Assembly (NCBI RefSeq): GCF_002067135.1
Contig: NZ_CP020105.1
Coordinates: 3,658,001-3,722,000 of the forward strand
Length of the DNA: 64,000 nt
Direction: 5' to 3'
From: Spirosoma rigui
GTDB taxonomy: Bacteria > Bacteroidota > Bacteroidia > Cytophagales > Spirosomataceae
The position numbers and the translations under genes were made by a program. Below, piece by piece: positions 24,373 to 33,613 of the stretch. Numbering within the stretch: position 1 is the stretch's first letter; the number at the start of each line of letters is the position of its first letter. Under the pieces are notes generated by a model. It was not told where the DNA came from. It searched no databases and saw nothing but the letters and a program-made list of their open reading frames with translations.

Positions 24373-25311
24373 CTAGAGCATGGCAGCGCCGAACACTCCG
24401 GCGCTATCGCCCAGTTTGGGTTTCAGGAAGCGGGTTTTGACCTCGCCACTGTTGAACACGTATTTTTTGACCCGCTCAACGCCTTCCGTGTAGAGCAGAT
24501 CGATGTTGCCTACGCCACCCCCCAGTACGATGGCGTCCGGGTCCAGTACGTTGATGATTGTTGAGATGGCCCGCCCGAAATACTCGAGCATCCGGTCGAC
24601 GGTCTGGTTCGCAAATGAGTCGGTGCCGGTCGCGTACCGCTGCATGATTTCCTTCATGGTCCGTTCTTCCCCGCTGATCTGGTGGTAGAATCGTTGCAGG
24701 GCCGGGCCGGAGATGACCTGCTCCACGCAGCCTTTTTTACCGCAGTAGCAGGGGTATCCATTTTCTTCCAGGATGTTATGGCCCCATTCGCCCCCGATGC
24801 CCTGCAACCCGTTTAACACAAACGCCTGGCTTCCGGGCTTAGGACGAATGACTACGCCCCCCCCAACCCCCGTTCCCATAATGACGCCAAATACGGTCTG
24901 GTAACTGGGTACCTCGGAGGGAACGCTGCCCAGTGTGGCTTCGGCCAGCGCGAAACAGTTGGCGTCATTGGCAACCTCGATGGGGACACCAAGTAACCGG
25001 GCCAGATCGGCTTTCATGGGCTTACCGTTGAGTACGGTTGTGTTGCAGTTCTTCATGGTCTGCGTAGCCGGATTGTTGGTACCTGGCGTACCAAAACCAA
25101 TCCGGTCGGGTACCAGGCCGGTTTCCGCTTTAAGCAGGTCGATGAGTTTGACAATCTGGCCCAGAATATGGTCATATCCCTGGCTGGCTTCGGTATCGAT
25201 TCGTTTACGAATCAGGACATTGTCGGGTGAGAGGGTTGCTCCGTGTTCGGCCGACAGGACTACGCCTTCAATTTTGGTGCCGCCTAAGTCGACGCCCCAG
25301 TACGTTTGCAT
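24373..25311 (-). CDS. ROK-family sugar kinase
   Basis: 312 residues with the ATP-binding DLGGTKIEGVV at the N terminus, the ROK signature around GVIMGTGVGGGVVI, the catalytic Asp in VANDANCFALAE and the zinc motif CYCGKKGCVEQ preceded by GGEWGHNI. It probably phosphorylates glucose, fructose or an N-acetylhexosamine at O6. Because no DNA-binding domain precedes the kinase, it is an enzyme and not a ROK repressor. It stands alone with no sugar-pathway neighbours to refine the substrate. Confidence 0.9.
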   Translation of the reverse strand: MQTYWGVDLGGTKIEGVVLSAEHGATLSPDNVLIRKRIDTEASQGYDHILGQIVKLIDLLKAETGLVPDRIGFGTPGTNNPATQTMKNCNTTVLNGKPMKADLARLLGVPIEVANDANCFALAEATLGSVPSEVPSYQTVFGVIMGTGVGGGVVIRPKPGSQAFVLNGLQGIGGEWGHNILEENGYPCYCGKKGCVEQVISGPALQRFYHQISGEERTMKEIMQRYATGTDSFANQTVDRMLEYFGRAISTIINVLDPDAIVLGGGVGNIDLLYTEGVERVKKYVFNSGEVKTRFLKPKLGDSAGVFGAAML

Positions 25312-25444
25312 ACGCGATTCAGACCCACCTGGAGTCTATTTAAAAGTTATAGCTTGGATTGACTGGGCTTTTTCGGAATTTCGCTGCACCAATTCAAATT
25401 AACTTTCAAATCAACACGCATTAATCCAAAATCAAAAATTTGTT

Positions 25445-25912
25445 ATGCTACAAGCTGGACAAAAGGCCCCTGAATTTACGCTGTTCAACAGCGACAAGAA
25501 AGAAGTAGCGTTAACAGATTTCAGCGGGAAAAACCTGGTTGTATTATTTTTTCCAATGGCTTTCACCAGCGTCTGCACGGCTGAACTGTGCGAAATGCGC
25601 GACAACATCAATACCTATGCCTCGCTGAATGCGGCCATTGTGGGTATCTCTGTCGACTCGCCGTTTACGCTGGCCAAGTTCAAGGAACAGGAAAATTTGC
25701 CTTTCGACCTGCTCTCTGATTTCAACAAGGAGACGTCCATTGCCTACGACACGCTTTATGAAACGTTTGTGATGAACATGCGGGGCGTCAGTAAGCGGTC
25801 GGCCTTTGTGATCGACGGGCAAGGTGTTATCCAATACGCCGAAGTGCTGGACAATGCGGGCGAGGTGCCCAGCTTCACGGCTATCCAGCAAACCCTCGCG
25901 TCCCTTAATTGA
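25445..25912 (+). CDS. Peroxiredoxin (AhpE/BCP-like)
   Basis: 155 residues of the thioredoxin-fold peroxidase: peroxidatic Cys44 in the P37-M-A-F-T41-S-V-C44 motif, a second Cys49 five residues later (TSVCTAELCEMRD), and the conserved Arg around RGVSKRSAFVID. The C44/C49 spacing matches atypical 2-Cys peroxiredoxins of the BCP group, though AhpE-like one-Cys enzymes are also close. It reduces hydroperoxides in the cytoplasm. Single gene, ended by a strong hairpin. Confidence 0.88.
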   Translation: MLQAGQKAPEFTLFNSDKKEVALTDFSGKNLVVLFFPMAFTSVCTAELCEMRDNINTYASLNAAIVGISVDSPFTLAKFKEQENLPFDLLSDFNKETSIAYDTLYETFVMNMRGVSKRSAFVIDGQGVIQYAEVLDNAGEVPSFTAIQQTLASLN

Positions 25913-25930
25913 TCAATAACCTAGTTCCAG

Positions 25931-25979
25931 GCGTGAGCGGGGCGATTCATTTTCGAACGAATCGTCCCGCTCACGCTTT
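25931..25979 (+). terminator. 18-bp hairpin terminator after the peroxiredoxin gene
   Basis: Arms 25931-25948 and 25959-25976 pair over 18 positions with one G-U pair; the 10-nt loop is followed by TTTC. It separates the peroxiredoxin from the methyltransferase, whose ATG is 12 nt after the arm. Confidence 0.85.
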
Positions 25980-25988
25980 CGTTTCCCT

Positions 25989-26750
25989 ATGGCCTGGTAT
26001 CATACCTTTTTTAACGGACTACAGCAGGACGCCTGGAAGGCAGCCCAAACCGATGAGCGCACCCAGCTCGACCTCGAACTGCTGGTCGAAACCCTGGAGT
26101 TTGGCCCCGGCGATCGACTGCTGGATATTTTTTGCGGATATGGTCGCCATGCGCTGCCCCTCGCCCGGATGGGGGCCCGCGTTACCGGCGTCGACATCTC
26201 GGCGGAGTACGTGTCCAGCTTGCGCACCGAAGCGGGCAAGCTGCCCCTGACAGTCGTTCAGGGCGACTTTCTGCAACTCACGGATGAGGAACTGGGCGGG
26301 GAGCAGGCATTTGATGCGGCTTACTGCCTGGGTAATAGCTTCAGCTTTTTTCCCCGGCCCGATATGGTCGCTTTTCTGACCCGGATTGCCTCGTGCCTGA
26401 AACCCGGTGGCCGGTTTCTGGCCCATACCGAAATGATTGCTGAGTCGGTGCTGCCCGATTACCAGGAGCGCAACTGGCAACCCGTAGGCGGGGCGGGGGA
26501 GGAGCCAATTTTGTTTTTGGTGGAGAATGAATATGACCCACTCGAAAGCCGGATCGACGCCCACCTGACCTACGTACGGGCGGGAGTCACGCAAACCCGG
26601 CTGGCGCGGCATTATGTGTTTACGCTAGCTGAACTAGGACGGATGTTCAACGAAGCCGGATTCGAGATTCTGGCCTGTTACGGAACAATGGAAGGTGATA
26701 CGTACGCCCTCGGTGACGAAGCCGTTTGGATAATTGCGGCAAAGATGTAG
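25989..26750 (+). CDS. Class I SAM-dependent methyltransferase
   Basis: 253 residues with the SAM site LLDIFCGYGRHALPLARMGARVTGVD split as motif I (LDIFCGYGRHAL) and motif II (VTGVDIS), then FDAAYCLGNSFSFF and LKPGGRFLAHTE. The layout matches the methyltransferase-25/UbiE-like group. The substrate is not known and neighbouring genes give no hint. Confidence 0.88.
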   Translation: MAWYHTFFNGLQQDAWKAAQTDERTQLDLELLVETLEFGPGDRLLDIFCGYGRHALPLARMGARVTGVDISAEYVSSLRTEAGKLPLTVVQGDFLQLTDEELGGEQAFDAAYCLGNSFSFFPRPDMVAFLTRIASCLKPGGRFLAHTEMIAESVLPDYQERNWQPVGGAGEEPILFLVENEYDPLESRIDAHLTYVRAGVTQTRLARHYVFTLAELGRMFNEAGFEILACYGTMEGDTYALGDEAVWIIAAKM

Positions 26751-26961
26751 AATCTGCTAATCAGTAACTTAGGCTAAAGGTTCTGCCGTTTAATATATAA
26801 ATTAGCGTGATGAGTAGCGTCTGAGTGACGAAATTGGAATCAATGAACGAAAGTATTTTAATTTTCTTACAAAATTTTACGAACGCTTAGACAATTACAT
26901 GACAAATACGTAGTTTTCAGTCGATTTAACACCGTTAACTGAACACTTGACACCTAAGTAC

Positions 26962-27555
26962 ATGGAAATTATCGAGCGTAAGCCGCGTTCGCGCGAGCAC
27001 ACACGCAATGGAATAATGGTGACGGCAAAGGACATTGCCCGCCGGGAAGGTTGGCAGGCGGTGTCGATTCGAAAGATCGCCGATGCCATCGAATACAGTG
27101 CTCCGATCGTTTACGAGTATTTTGATAGTAAAGACATACTGCTCAACGAGATACGCGAGGAAGGCTTTCGGCATCTGCATCTGGAATACGACCGCATCCT
27201 GAAGCTGTACCGTGATCCGGAGAAGCGCCTGTATGAGATATCGCTCATTCAGTGGGAGTTCTCGCGTCATCATCCGGAGATCTACCAGGTCATGTATAAT
27301 CTGGACGGCGCCAACTGCACCATGCCCGTTTACCAGTCCGACGAAATGCAGGCGGTAACGGATGTGGTGTGTGAAACCATTTTCTCGTTCATCCCCAAAT
27401 CGAAGGATAGTATCCAGCGCCTGTACTTCGAGTGGTGGTCCGTTTCTCACGGGATGATCATGCTGGCCATGATGCTGAAAGACCAGCAGCCGATGGACAA
27501 GTCGGCACAAATCTACTGCGAAACCATGCGCCGATTCGTGCGTGGACTGCGGTAG
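26962..27555 (+). CDS. TetR/AcrR family transcriptional regulator
   Basis: 197 residues from ATG 26962; a TTG at 26947 is in frame but less likely. N-terminal TetR helix-turn-helix: MVTAKDIARREGWQAVSIRK, then IADAIEYSAPIVYEYFDSKD, the recognition helix being SAPIVYEYF. The C-terminal domain is of the WHG type (LYFEWWSVSHGMIMLAMM), which binds small ligands. The NmrA-type gene follows 16 nt later in the same direction and may be its target. The 210 nt upstream are AT-rich with no exact promoter match. Confidence 0.9.
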   Translation: MEIIERKPRSREHTRNGIMVTAKDIARREGWQAVSIRKIADAIEYSAPIVYEYFDSKDILLNEIREEGFRHLHLEYDRILKLYRDPEKRLYEISLIQWEFSRHHPEIYQVMYNLDGANCTMPVYQSDEMQAVTDVVCETIFSFIPKSKDSIQRLYFEWWSVSHGMIMLAMMLKDQQPMDKSAQIYCETMRRFVRGLR

Positions 27556-27571
27556 TCCTGACCGATTTACC

Positions 27572-28483
27572 ATGCGGATTGCCATTGTAGGTGCTACCGG
27601 TATGCTGGGAGCCCCGGTTGCACGGGCGCTCATCCGGGCAGGTAACCCGGTGAGGCTGATTGCGCGCGATGTAAGCCGAACGAAGCTCCGCTTTCCTGAA
27701 GTGCCGATTGTATCGGGTGACCTGCAAGACCGGCGCAGTCTGGTCGCGGCTCTTGCTGGGATCGACGTTCTGTACCTCAACCTGTCCATTAAACAGGCGG
27801 AGACTGAACCGGATTTTCACCCGGAAGCGCAGGGATTAATTCATCTGATTGAGGCCGCGCGCCAGACCGGCGTCCGGCGAATCGCCTATCTGTCGTCCAT
27901 TGTTATGCGCTACCAGGGCATGAACGGATTTGACTGGTGGGTGTTCCGGGTGAAGCAAAACGCAGTACGGCTGATCAAAGAATCCGGCCTCTCGTACAGT
28001 ATCTTTCACCCGTCGACTTTCATGGATTCGCTGGTGGGCACCCAGCGCATGGGTCGCTACATTCTGCTCGTCGGTCGGTCGCCCGTGCGGCTGTGGTACA
28101 TCGCAGCTCAGGATTATGGGGAACAGGTTGTGCGGGCGCTGAGGTAGGCCGGAACCGATAATCAGGAATACGTGATTCAGGGACCGGAAGCCGTGACCCA
28201 GCACGATGCCGCCCGGCGGTTTGTAGCTGCCAGCACGCGCGAAAAATTTGCTGTGCTAACAGTACCCCCGCTTTTACTGCAATTGGGCCGTCCGTTTTCC
28301 ACTCAGGCCGATTACGGCTGGCACATCACCCACGCTCTTAATCATTACCCAGAAGCATTCGAAGCCGGGAAGACATGGGCAGAGCTGGGTATGCCCACGA
28401 CGACGCTGGAGGCATTTGCCAGGGGGCACAAATGGGGGTTGGATAACACCGCCGATATTGATCCAACCGACCGTAGATCTTAA
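27572..28483 (+). pseudogene. NmrA/SDR-type NAD(P)-binding protein interrupted by an amber codon
   Basis: Start ATG 27572 gives the dinucleotide fold MRIAIVGATGMLGAPVARAL. After 191 codons an in-frame TAG (28145-28147) stops translation. The same frame then runs a further 111 codons (EYVIQGPEAVTQHDAARRF ... ALNHYPEAFEAGKTWAELG) to TAA at 28481-28483. That part is the normal C-terminal half of this family, with no other lesion. So a single nonsense change splits an otherwise complete gene. Either it is a very young pseudogene, or the amber is read through, or it is a sequencing error. Confidence 0.82.
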
Positions 28484-29388
28484 AATAAGCCTTCGATTGA
28501 CAGATAGCGCTCGCCCGTATCGTAGCAGAACGTCAGGATTCGGCTGCCCTGGGGTAAATCGGGTAGTTTTTTGGCAATGGCGGCCAGCGACGCGCCCGAC
28601 GATACCCCAATAAATGTCCCTTCTTCCCGGGCCGACCGCCGGGCCATGTCATAGGCTTCCTCTTTGGAAACCTGAATAGTACCGTCCAGCACATCGGTAT
28701 GCAGGTTCTTTGGGATGAATCCCGCTCCAATTCCCTGGATGGGGTGCGGGCCCGGCGCACCGCCACTGATAACCGGGGACAGTTCTGGTTCGACGGCAAA
28801 GACTTTCAGATTGGGGAAGTGACGTTTCAGTACCTCACCCACGGCCGTAATGTGCCCCCCCGTACCAACACCGGTAATGAGCACATCGAACCCGTCCGGA
28901 AAATCAGCCAGGATCTCCTCGGCAGTCGTGCGAACGTGAACGTCAATGTTAGCCGCGTTCTCGAACTGCTGGGGCATCCAGGCACCGGGGGTCTGGGCTA
29001 CCAGCTCGTGTGCCCGCTCAATGGCACCTTTCATGCCTTTTTCGCGGGGTGTCAGGTCGAACCCAGCCCCGTAGGCCGCCATAATCTTGCGCCGTTCGAT
29101 GCTCATGGATTCGGGCATAACCAGAATAATCTTGTACCCCTTCACAGCAGCTACCATCGCCAGACCAATGCCGGTGTTGCCGGATGTGGGCTCGATAATG
29201 GTACTCCCCGACTGGAGAGAGCCGTCGGCCTCAGCTGCTTCGATCATAGCCAGGGCAATCCGGTCTTTGATGCTCGCTCCCGGATTGGCTTTTTCCAGTT
29301 TACTCCAGACTTCATAGCCCGGAAAAAGTCGATTGATGCGTACCAGGGGTGTGTGACCAATGGTGTCGAGAATGGTATTTGCTTTCAT
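28480..29388 (-). CDS. cysK: Cysteine synthase A (O-acetylserine sulfhydrylase)
   Basis: Forms cysteine from O-acetylserine and sulfide with PLP. 302 residues from ATG 29388 ([18 protein letters not shown]); a longer in-frame start adds 10 unconserved residues. Seen: Lys in [11 protein letters not shown] (Schiff base), the substrate loop PTSGNTGIG, the phosphate cup [12 protein letters not shown] and the Ser in VSSGAS. It lies downstream of cysE on the minus strand. Its stop codon overlaps that of the convergent NmrA-type gene, leaving no room for a terminator. Confidence 0.95.
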   Translation of the reverse strand: MKANTILDTIGHTPLVRINRLFPGYEVWSKLEKANPGASIKDRIALAMIEAAEADGSLQSGSTIIEPTSGNTGIGLAMVAAVKGYKIILVMPESMSIERRKIMAAYGAGFDLTPREKGMKGAIERAHELVAQTPGAWMPQQFENAANIDVHVRTTAEEILADFPDGFDVLITGVGTGGHITAVGEVLKRHFPNLKVFAVEPELSPVISGGAPGPHPIQGIGAGFIPKNLHTDVLDGTIQVSKEEAYDMARRSAREEGTFIGVSSGASLAAIAKKLPDLPQGSRILTFCYDTGERYLSIEGLF

Positions 29389-29423
29389 TAGGTTTAGGGA
29401 AAAGAGTTCGTGAATCAATTAGT

Positions 29424-29459
29424 GTCAGTAAGGCCGAAGGTTATCGAACCCTCACTGAC
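29424..29459 (-). other. Hairpin between cysE and cysK
   Basis: On the minus strand GTCAGTGAGG and CCTTACTGAC (plus 29450-29459 and 29424-29433) form a 10-bp stem with one G-U pair; the loop holds a further GGTT/AACC pairing. No T tract follows, so this is more likely an RNA processing or stability element of the cysE-cysK message than a terminator. Confidence 0.5.
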
Positions 29460-29483
29460 TCACCCACGAAAAAACGTGTTCAA

Positions 29484-30329
29484 TTAGATGACAAAATTGA
29501 TTGGCTCGTCGTCTTCGAGCGACTTGATGCGGACGTCGGTTTTGTGCTGGTTAAATACGATGGAGTGCGCGTCAACACTATTCGTAAGCCAGACATTACC
29601 CCCAATTACCGAGTCGTGGCCAACTACGGTGTGGCCGCCCAGAATGGTCGCATTGGCGTAAATGACGACATTATTTTCAATGGTCGGGTGGCGTTTCTTC
29701 TGCGCCATCGATTTGGCAACGTAGGTAGCGCCGAGGGTTACGCCCTGGTAGATCTTTACGTTATCACCGATAACAGTTGTTTCGCCGATGACAACACCGG
29801 TACCGTGGTCAATGAAAAACGAACTGCCAATCTGTGCGCCCGGGTGAATATCAATACCCGTTTGCCCGTGGGCGTATTCGGTCAGCATCCGGGGCAGCAA
29901 GGGGACATTCAACTGCAGCAACTCCCGGGCGATCCGGTATACAGCAATGGCGTAAAAGCCGGGGTAAACCGCAATGACCTCTTCGACGCCAACGGCCGCC
30001 GGATCGTTATCGGCAATGGCGTGCGCATCGAGAAGCAATACGTCGTAAATAGCGGGCAACTGCTCGAAAAAGCGATCGGCTACTACCTCAGGTGACTCGG
30101 CCATGTTGTTGGCCAATGGCCGAAACAGGCAGACGAGCTGTTCGTTCAGTTTCTGGTACGTTTCTTCAACATGCTGGGAGGCCGACTGGCAGTCCTGGGT
30201 AACCGGAAAGAGCAGCCGCATCAGTTGATCGATGAACCGGCCCGCGTCGGGCCGGGAGGGCAGTTTGTAACGGTATTGCGCCCGTTGCGCCAGCAGGTGG
30301 TCGAGGAAGGTAGTGTTGGTCGTGGTCAT
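29484..30329 (-). CDS. cysE: Serine O-acetyltransferase
   Basis: Acetylates serine for cysteine synthesis; by family it binds CysK through its C-terminal Ile, and this protein ends NFVI. 281 residues: a helical N-terminal domain (1-140) then the left-handed beta-helix of hexapeptide repeats ([42 protein letters not shown]) with the catalytic His in DHGTG and the following Asp/His pair. It is in the EpsC-like length class. It leads the cysE-cysK unit. Confidence 0.94.
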   Translation of the reverse strand: MTTTNTTFLDHLLAQRAQYRYKLPSRPDAGRFIDQLMRLLFPVTQDCQSASQHVEETYQKLNEQLVCLFRPLANNMAESPEVVADRFFEQLPAIYDVLLLDAHAIADNDPAAVGVEEVIAVYPGFYAIAVYRIARELLQLNVPLLPRMLTEYAHGQTGIDIHPGAQIGSSFFIDHGTGVVIGETTVIGDNVKIYQGVTLGATYVAKSMAQKKRHPTIENNVVIYANATILGGHTVVGHDSVIGGNVWLTNSVDAHSIVFNQHKTDVRIKSLEDDEPINFVI

Positions 30330-30536
30330 AGACGAACCTTAGCAACTGAAAGATTTGGAAAGGCGGGAGTAGAATGCACACCCCGTTGTGGGGAAACAAG
30401 ACACCAGCCTTGATTTTTATCCTGGAAAGAGGAGAAAGTATATCCTCCTCATATCGTTGATTTTGAAACAAAATGCGGGCCACAAAGTTCGGCCCCCGGT
30501 TCTGGAACCTTATTTGCAACGTAAATTACCATACTA

Positions 30537-31766
30537 ATGAAAAAACTTATCATGTTTGGTAAAGCACTTGTAACGTTTGCTATATCGCTGGCAGCTACAT
30601 CGGGGGTGGCGTTGTTGCTGTCGGTCGCCTGTCAGCGTAGTGACCAGTCTGCGTCAATGGCACCTGATTCAGCAGCGACGGGTACTTCCGCTATCGCGCT
30701 GAAAGCAGTCAATGCCTATCCTAAATTGACTTTTGAATCACCCGTCGAATATACCTACGCTGAAGACGGTACCAACCGGGTGTTTGTTGTTGAGCAGGCT
30801 GGCCGCATTCGTGTCTTCGACAACAATGAGAACGCTTCCTCGGCTGGTACCTATTTGGATATACGTAATAAAGTTGCCCACGGTGGTGAGATGGGCTTAC
30901 TGGGCCTGGCTTTCCATCCCAAGTTCAGTGAAAACGGTTTCTTTTACGTCAACTACACCAAAGATAATCCGCGCCAAACGGTTGTAAGCCGTTTTAAAGC
31001 CCCATCGGCTGGTGCGTCTACCATTGATCCGGCTTCGGAAGTTGTGCTGTTCACGTTCAGCCAGCCTTATTCAAACCACAATGGTGGCAAAGTCCTCTTC
31101 GGCTCCGATGGGTACCTGTACGTCTCGACCGGCGACGGTGGGAGTGGGGGCGATCCCCAGAACAACGGTCAGAACCGCTCCAGCTGGCTGGGCAAGATTC
31201 TCCGTGTGGATGTCAACAGCACCGAAAAGGGGAATTACGGAATCCCGGCTGACAACCCATTCAAAGGAAATAAAGAAGGGGCCCGCGAAGAAATATACGC
31301 CTACGGCCTGCGAAATCCCTGGCGGATGAGTTTCGATGAGAAGGGCCAGTTGTGGGTCGGCGATGTTGGTCAGAATAAAATCGAGGAGATTGACATCGTT
31401 GCCAAGGGAGGCAATTACGGCTGGCGGGTTAAGGAAGCCAATCAGCCATTCAATGCTGCAAACAGCACCAGCACCGATAAACTGATTGACCCTATCTGGC
31501 AGTACACCCACGATAATGGCGACGTATCGGTGACGGGCGGAGTGGTATACCGGGGGCAGAATAACCCTGCATTACGGGGCAAGTATGTGTTTGCTGATTT
31601 TGCCAGCGGACGCGTTTGGGCCCTGACGCAAAACGGCAGCAAAGCCGACAACCAGGAGATTGTATCGAAAGCAGGCTCTATATCAGCCTTTGGCGAAGAC
31701 CAGAAAAAGGAAATGTACCTATGCGATCTAAGTTCCGGTCACATCCTGAAACTAGCAGCCAGGTAG
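30537..31766 (+). CDS. PQQ-dependent sugar dehydrogenase-like lipoprotein
   Basis: 409 residues; the lipobox LLSVAC puts the lipid-bearing Cys near residue 32, so it should sit on a membrane facing the periplasm. The rest is the six-bladed glucose/sorbosone dehydrogenase propeller: GLLGLAFHPKFSENGFFYV, the PQQ/metal loop SNHNGGKVLFGSDGYLYV, DGGSGGDPQNNGQ, and YAYGLRNPWRMSFD (Arg and Asn at the cofactor) with VGDVGQNKIEEID. By family it oxidises aldoses or binds PQQ and Ca2+. The exact sugar is unknown. It is followed by a clear terminator. Confidence 0.9.
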   Translation: MKKLIMFGKALVTFAISLAATSGVALLLSVACQRSDQSASMAPDSAATGTSAIALKAVNAYPKLTFESPVEYTYAEDGTNRVFVVEQAGRIRVFDNNENASSAGTYLDIRNKVAHGGEMGLLGLAFHPKFSENGFFYVNYTKDNPRQTVVSRFKAPSAGASTIDPASEVVLFTFSQPYSNHNGGKVLFGSDGYLYVSTGDGGSGGDPQNNGQNRSSWLGKILRVDVNSTEKGNYGIPADNPFKGNKEGAREEIYAYGLRNPWRMSFDEKGQLWVGDVGQNKIEEIDIVAKGGNYGWRVKEANQPFNAANSTSTDKLIDPIWQYTHDNGDVSVTGGVVYRGQNNPALRGKYVFADFASGRVWALTQNGSKADNQEIVSKAGSISAFGEDQKKEMYLCDLSSGHILKLAAR

Positions 31767-31792
31767 CAAAAAAACGATTACCGATAAAGAGG

Positions 31793-31823
31793 AGCCCGTT
31801 GCTGAAAAGTAACGGGCTTTTTT
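31793..31823 (+). terminator. Rho-independent terminator after the sugar dehydrogenase
   Basis: AGCCCGTT (31793-31800), a 10-nt loop, AACGGGCT (31811-31818), then a run of T to 31823. A standard intrinsic terminator. The about 185 nt between it and the next promoter show no gene. Confidence 0.92.
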
Positions 31824-32007
31824 ACGTCTGTACGGGGTACTAGCCTGAACATCAGTCGCTGGACATGAATGCTGTAAGCCCCATTTCTGACTACCAGGTG
31901 AGTAGGGGATAGTTTTTTTAGATGGGCCGGTCAGTGGGTGCCGAAAGCGGATCTGTTTCATGGCGCTCCCGTGAAAGAGTTTTCGAATAATTCACTAGTT
32001 TTCTGCT

Positions 32008-32015
32008 TATTTTTG
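32008..32015 (+). promoter_or_regulatory. Candidate -7 element for the sensor kinase operon
   Basis: TATTTTTG matches TAnnTTTG, 55 nt before the kinase ATG (32071). No TTG is at the -33 spot. The preceding 60 nt hold a weak dyad GTGAA-15-TTCAC (31971-31995) that could be a binding site. Confidence 0.45.
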
Positions 32016-32070
32016 ACCAACCCTTACAGCCCTATGCCTCCAGCGGGAGGTGCCCGATTTCACCAGCTAT

Positions 32071-33234
32071 ATGAATCAACTTTTAGATTTTTTACGGCGG
32101 CTGACCGACACCAGCGACTGGCCTCCCCGTTGGTATTGTGGTAACTGGACCGATTTTCACGGGTGGCTTTATATCGTCTCTGACCTGACCATCTGGCTGG
32201 CCTACATGGCTATTCCCCTTATACTGATCCGGTTCGTTATTTTGAAGAAAGGGGTTCCTCTACCGAGTGTTTTCATTCTGTTTGGGGCATTTATCCTCCT
32301 TTGCGGAGCAACGCACCTTGTCGATGCGCTCATGTTCTGGTGGCCAGCCTACCGATTCAATGCCCTCATCCGGTTCCTGACCGGTGTGGTGTCGGTGGCT
32401 ACGGTTGTCGCACTGATCCGGTATTTTAAAGAAGCAGTGGGGCTGCGTACGTCCCGAGAGTTTGAGCGGGAACTCCTGTTCCGGCAACAGGCAGTTCAGG
32501 AACTGAGCCGATCTAACCAGGAACTTCAGCAGTTTGCCTACGTAGCATCCCACGACCTGCAGTCGCCCCTCAAAACCATCGTTAATTACCTGACGCTGCT
32601 GGAAAGTAGATACGGGCATCAGCTGGACCCCGATGGTCATAAGCTGATCGACACGTCGACGGCTGCGGCCGGCCGTATGCGTACACTCATTAACGACCTG
32701 CTCGATTTCTCCCGGGTAGGCTCCGTGGCGGAGTTTGAGCCGGTCGATCTGAACAGCCTGATTGCTGAGATCATCGAAGAGCACCAGGACGATATTCGGT
32801 CGGCCAATGCGACTTTGGATATAGGCCCGCTGCCTACCCTGACGGCGCATCGAACGGATCTGAAGCAGGTGTTTCAAAACCTGATAACCAACGGCCTCAA
32901 ATACCGTCGTCCCGACGTTGATACCCGGCTGCGAATCTCCGCAACCGACCTGGGAGCGCAGTACCAGTTTAGCGTGGCCGACAATGGCATTGGTATCGAA
33001 CCTCAGTACTACGAGCGGGTTTTCCAGATCTTCCAGCGCCTGCATGGCCGCGGCCATTATCCCGGTACGGGTATAGGGCTTGCCACCTGCAAAAAAGTTA
33101 TTGACATCTACGGAGGCAAAATCTGGGTCGCTAGTGAGCCTAATGTTGGTTCAACCTTTTACCTAACCATACCTAAAAAAATTAAAACGGTTCAACATTA
33201 TGCCGAAACCGATCAGTTGCATCCTGTTAATTGA
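32071..33234 (+). CDS. Sensor histidine kinase with ETR1-like ethylene-binding domain
   Basis: 387 residues: three membrane helices (about 33-57, 66-89, 96-116), then HisKA with phospho-acceptor His161 (VASHDLQSPL) and an HATPase with N box (FQNLITNGLKYR), DNGIGIEP and GTGIGLATCKKV. The membrane part matches the ethylene-binding domain of plant ETR1. Asp38, Tyr45, Ile48, Pro49, Phe71, Ile75, Cys78 and His82 correspond to ETR1 D25, Y32, I35, P36, F58, I62, C65 and H69 with identical spacing. Cys78/His82 would hold Cu(I). No GAF or PAS domain intervenes. The start is ATG 32071; a GTG at 32050 is in frame. Ethylene as the signal is an inference. Confidence 0.9.
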   Translation: MNQLLDFLRRLTDTSDWPPRWYCGNWTDFHGWLYIVSDLTIWLAYMAIPLILIRFVILKKGVPLPSVFILFGAFILLCGATHLVDALMFWWPAYRFNALIRFLTGVVSVATVVALIRYFKEAVGLRTSREFERELLFRQQAVQELSRSNQELQQFAYVASHDLQSPLKTIVNYLTLLESRYGHQLDPDGHKLIDTSTAAAGRMRTLINDLLDFSRVGSVAEFEPVDLNSLIAEIIEEHQDDIRSANATLDIGPLPTLTAHRTDLKQVFQNLITNGLKYRRPDVDTRLRISATDLGAQYQFSVADNGIGIEPQYYERVFQIFQRLHGRGHYPGTGIGLATCKKVIDIYGGKIWVASEPNVGSTFYLTIPKKIKTVQHYAETDQLHPVN

Positions 33235-33607
33235 CGACGATCCCGACGATAATTTCTTTCACCGGATTGTTATAGAGGAATCAGGTTTGTGTAGTACGGT
33301 ACGGGTGGCCGAAAATGGCCGCGATGCGCTGGCGTACCTCACGGGGACTGATCAGGCGGAGTATGTACGACCCGATGTCATCTTTCTGGACATCAACATG
33401 CCGGGAATGAATGGGTTCGAGTTTCTAGTCCAGTACCAGAAGCTGACCGAAGATCAGAAAAGCCGTTTGGTATTACTTATGTTGACAACCTCACTGAGTA
33501 TAACCGACCAGCAACAGGCCGCTCTGTCGGGCGAAGTGGCTGGATACTATACCAAACCGCTGACAACGGCGATCATTGCGGAAATTGTTGAAAAGCACTT
33601 TGGGTAA
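33200..33607 (+). CDS. Single-domain response regulator (Rcp1-like)
   Basis: 135 residues, receiver domain only: acidic pocket Asp12-Asp14 (IDDDPDDN), phospho-acceptor Asp64 in FLDINMPGMNGFEF, Thr96 and Lys119 (YYTKPL). It resembles the receiver proteins paired with phytochrome-type kinases. It overlaps the kinase gene by 35 nt, so it is translationally coupled and is the obvious partner. With no output domain it must act by protein contact or pass phosphate to a further protein. Confidence 0.92.
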   Translation: MPKPISCILLIDDDPDDNFFHRIVIEESGLCSTVRVAENGRDALAYLTGTDQAEYVRPDVIFLDINMPGMNGFEFLVQYQKLTEDQKSRLVLLMLTTSLSITDQQQAALSGEVAGYYTKPLTTAIIAEIVEKHFG

Positions 33608-33613
33608 ACCAGT

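Noticed and set aside
26808-26822. 13-nt match TGATGAGTAGCGT to a site near 7910, as a possible repeat
   Set aside because: Matches of this length are expected by chance in 64 kb.
31938-32144. ORF starting at the ATG at 32034 as an alternative sensor-kinase start
   Set aside because: It is in a different frame from the kinase; the kinase start is ATG 32071.
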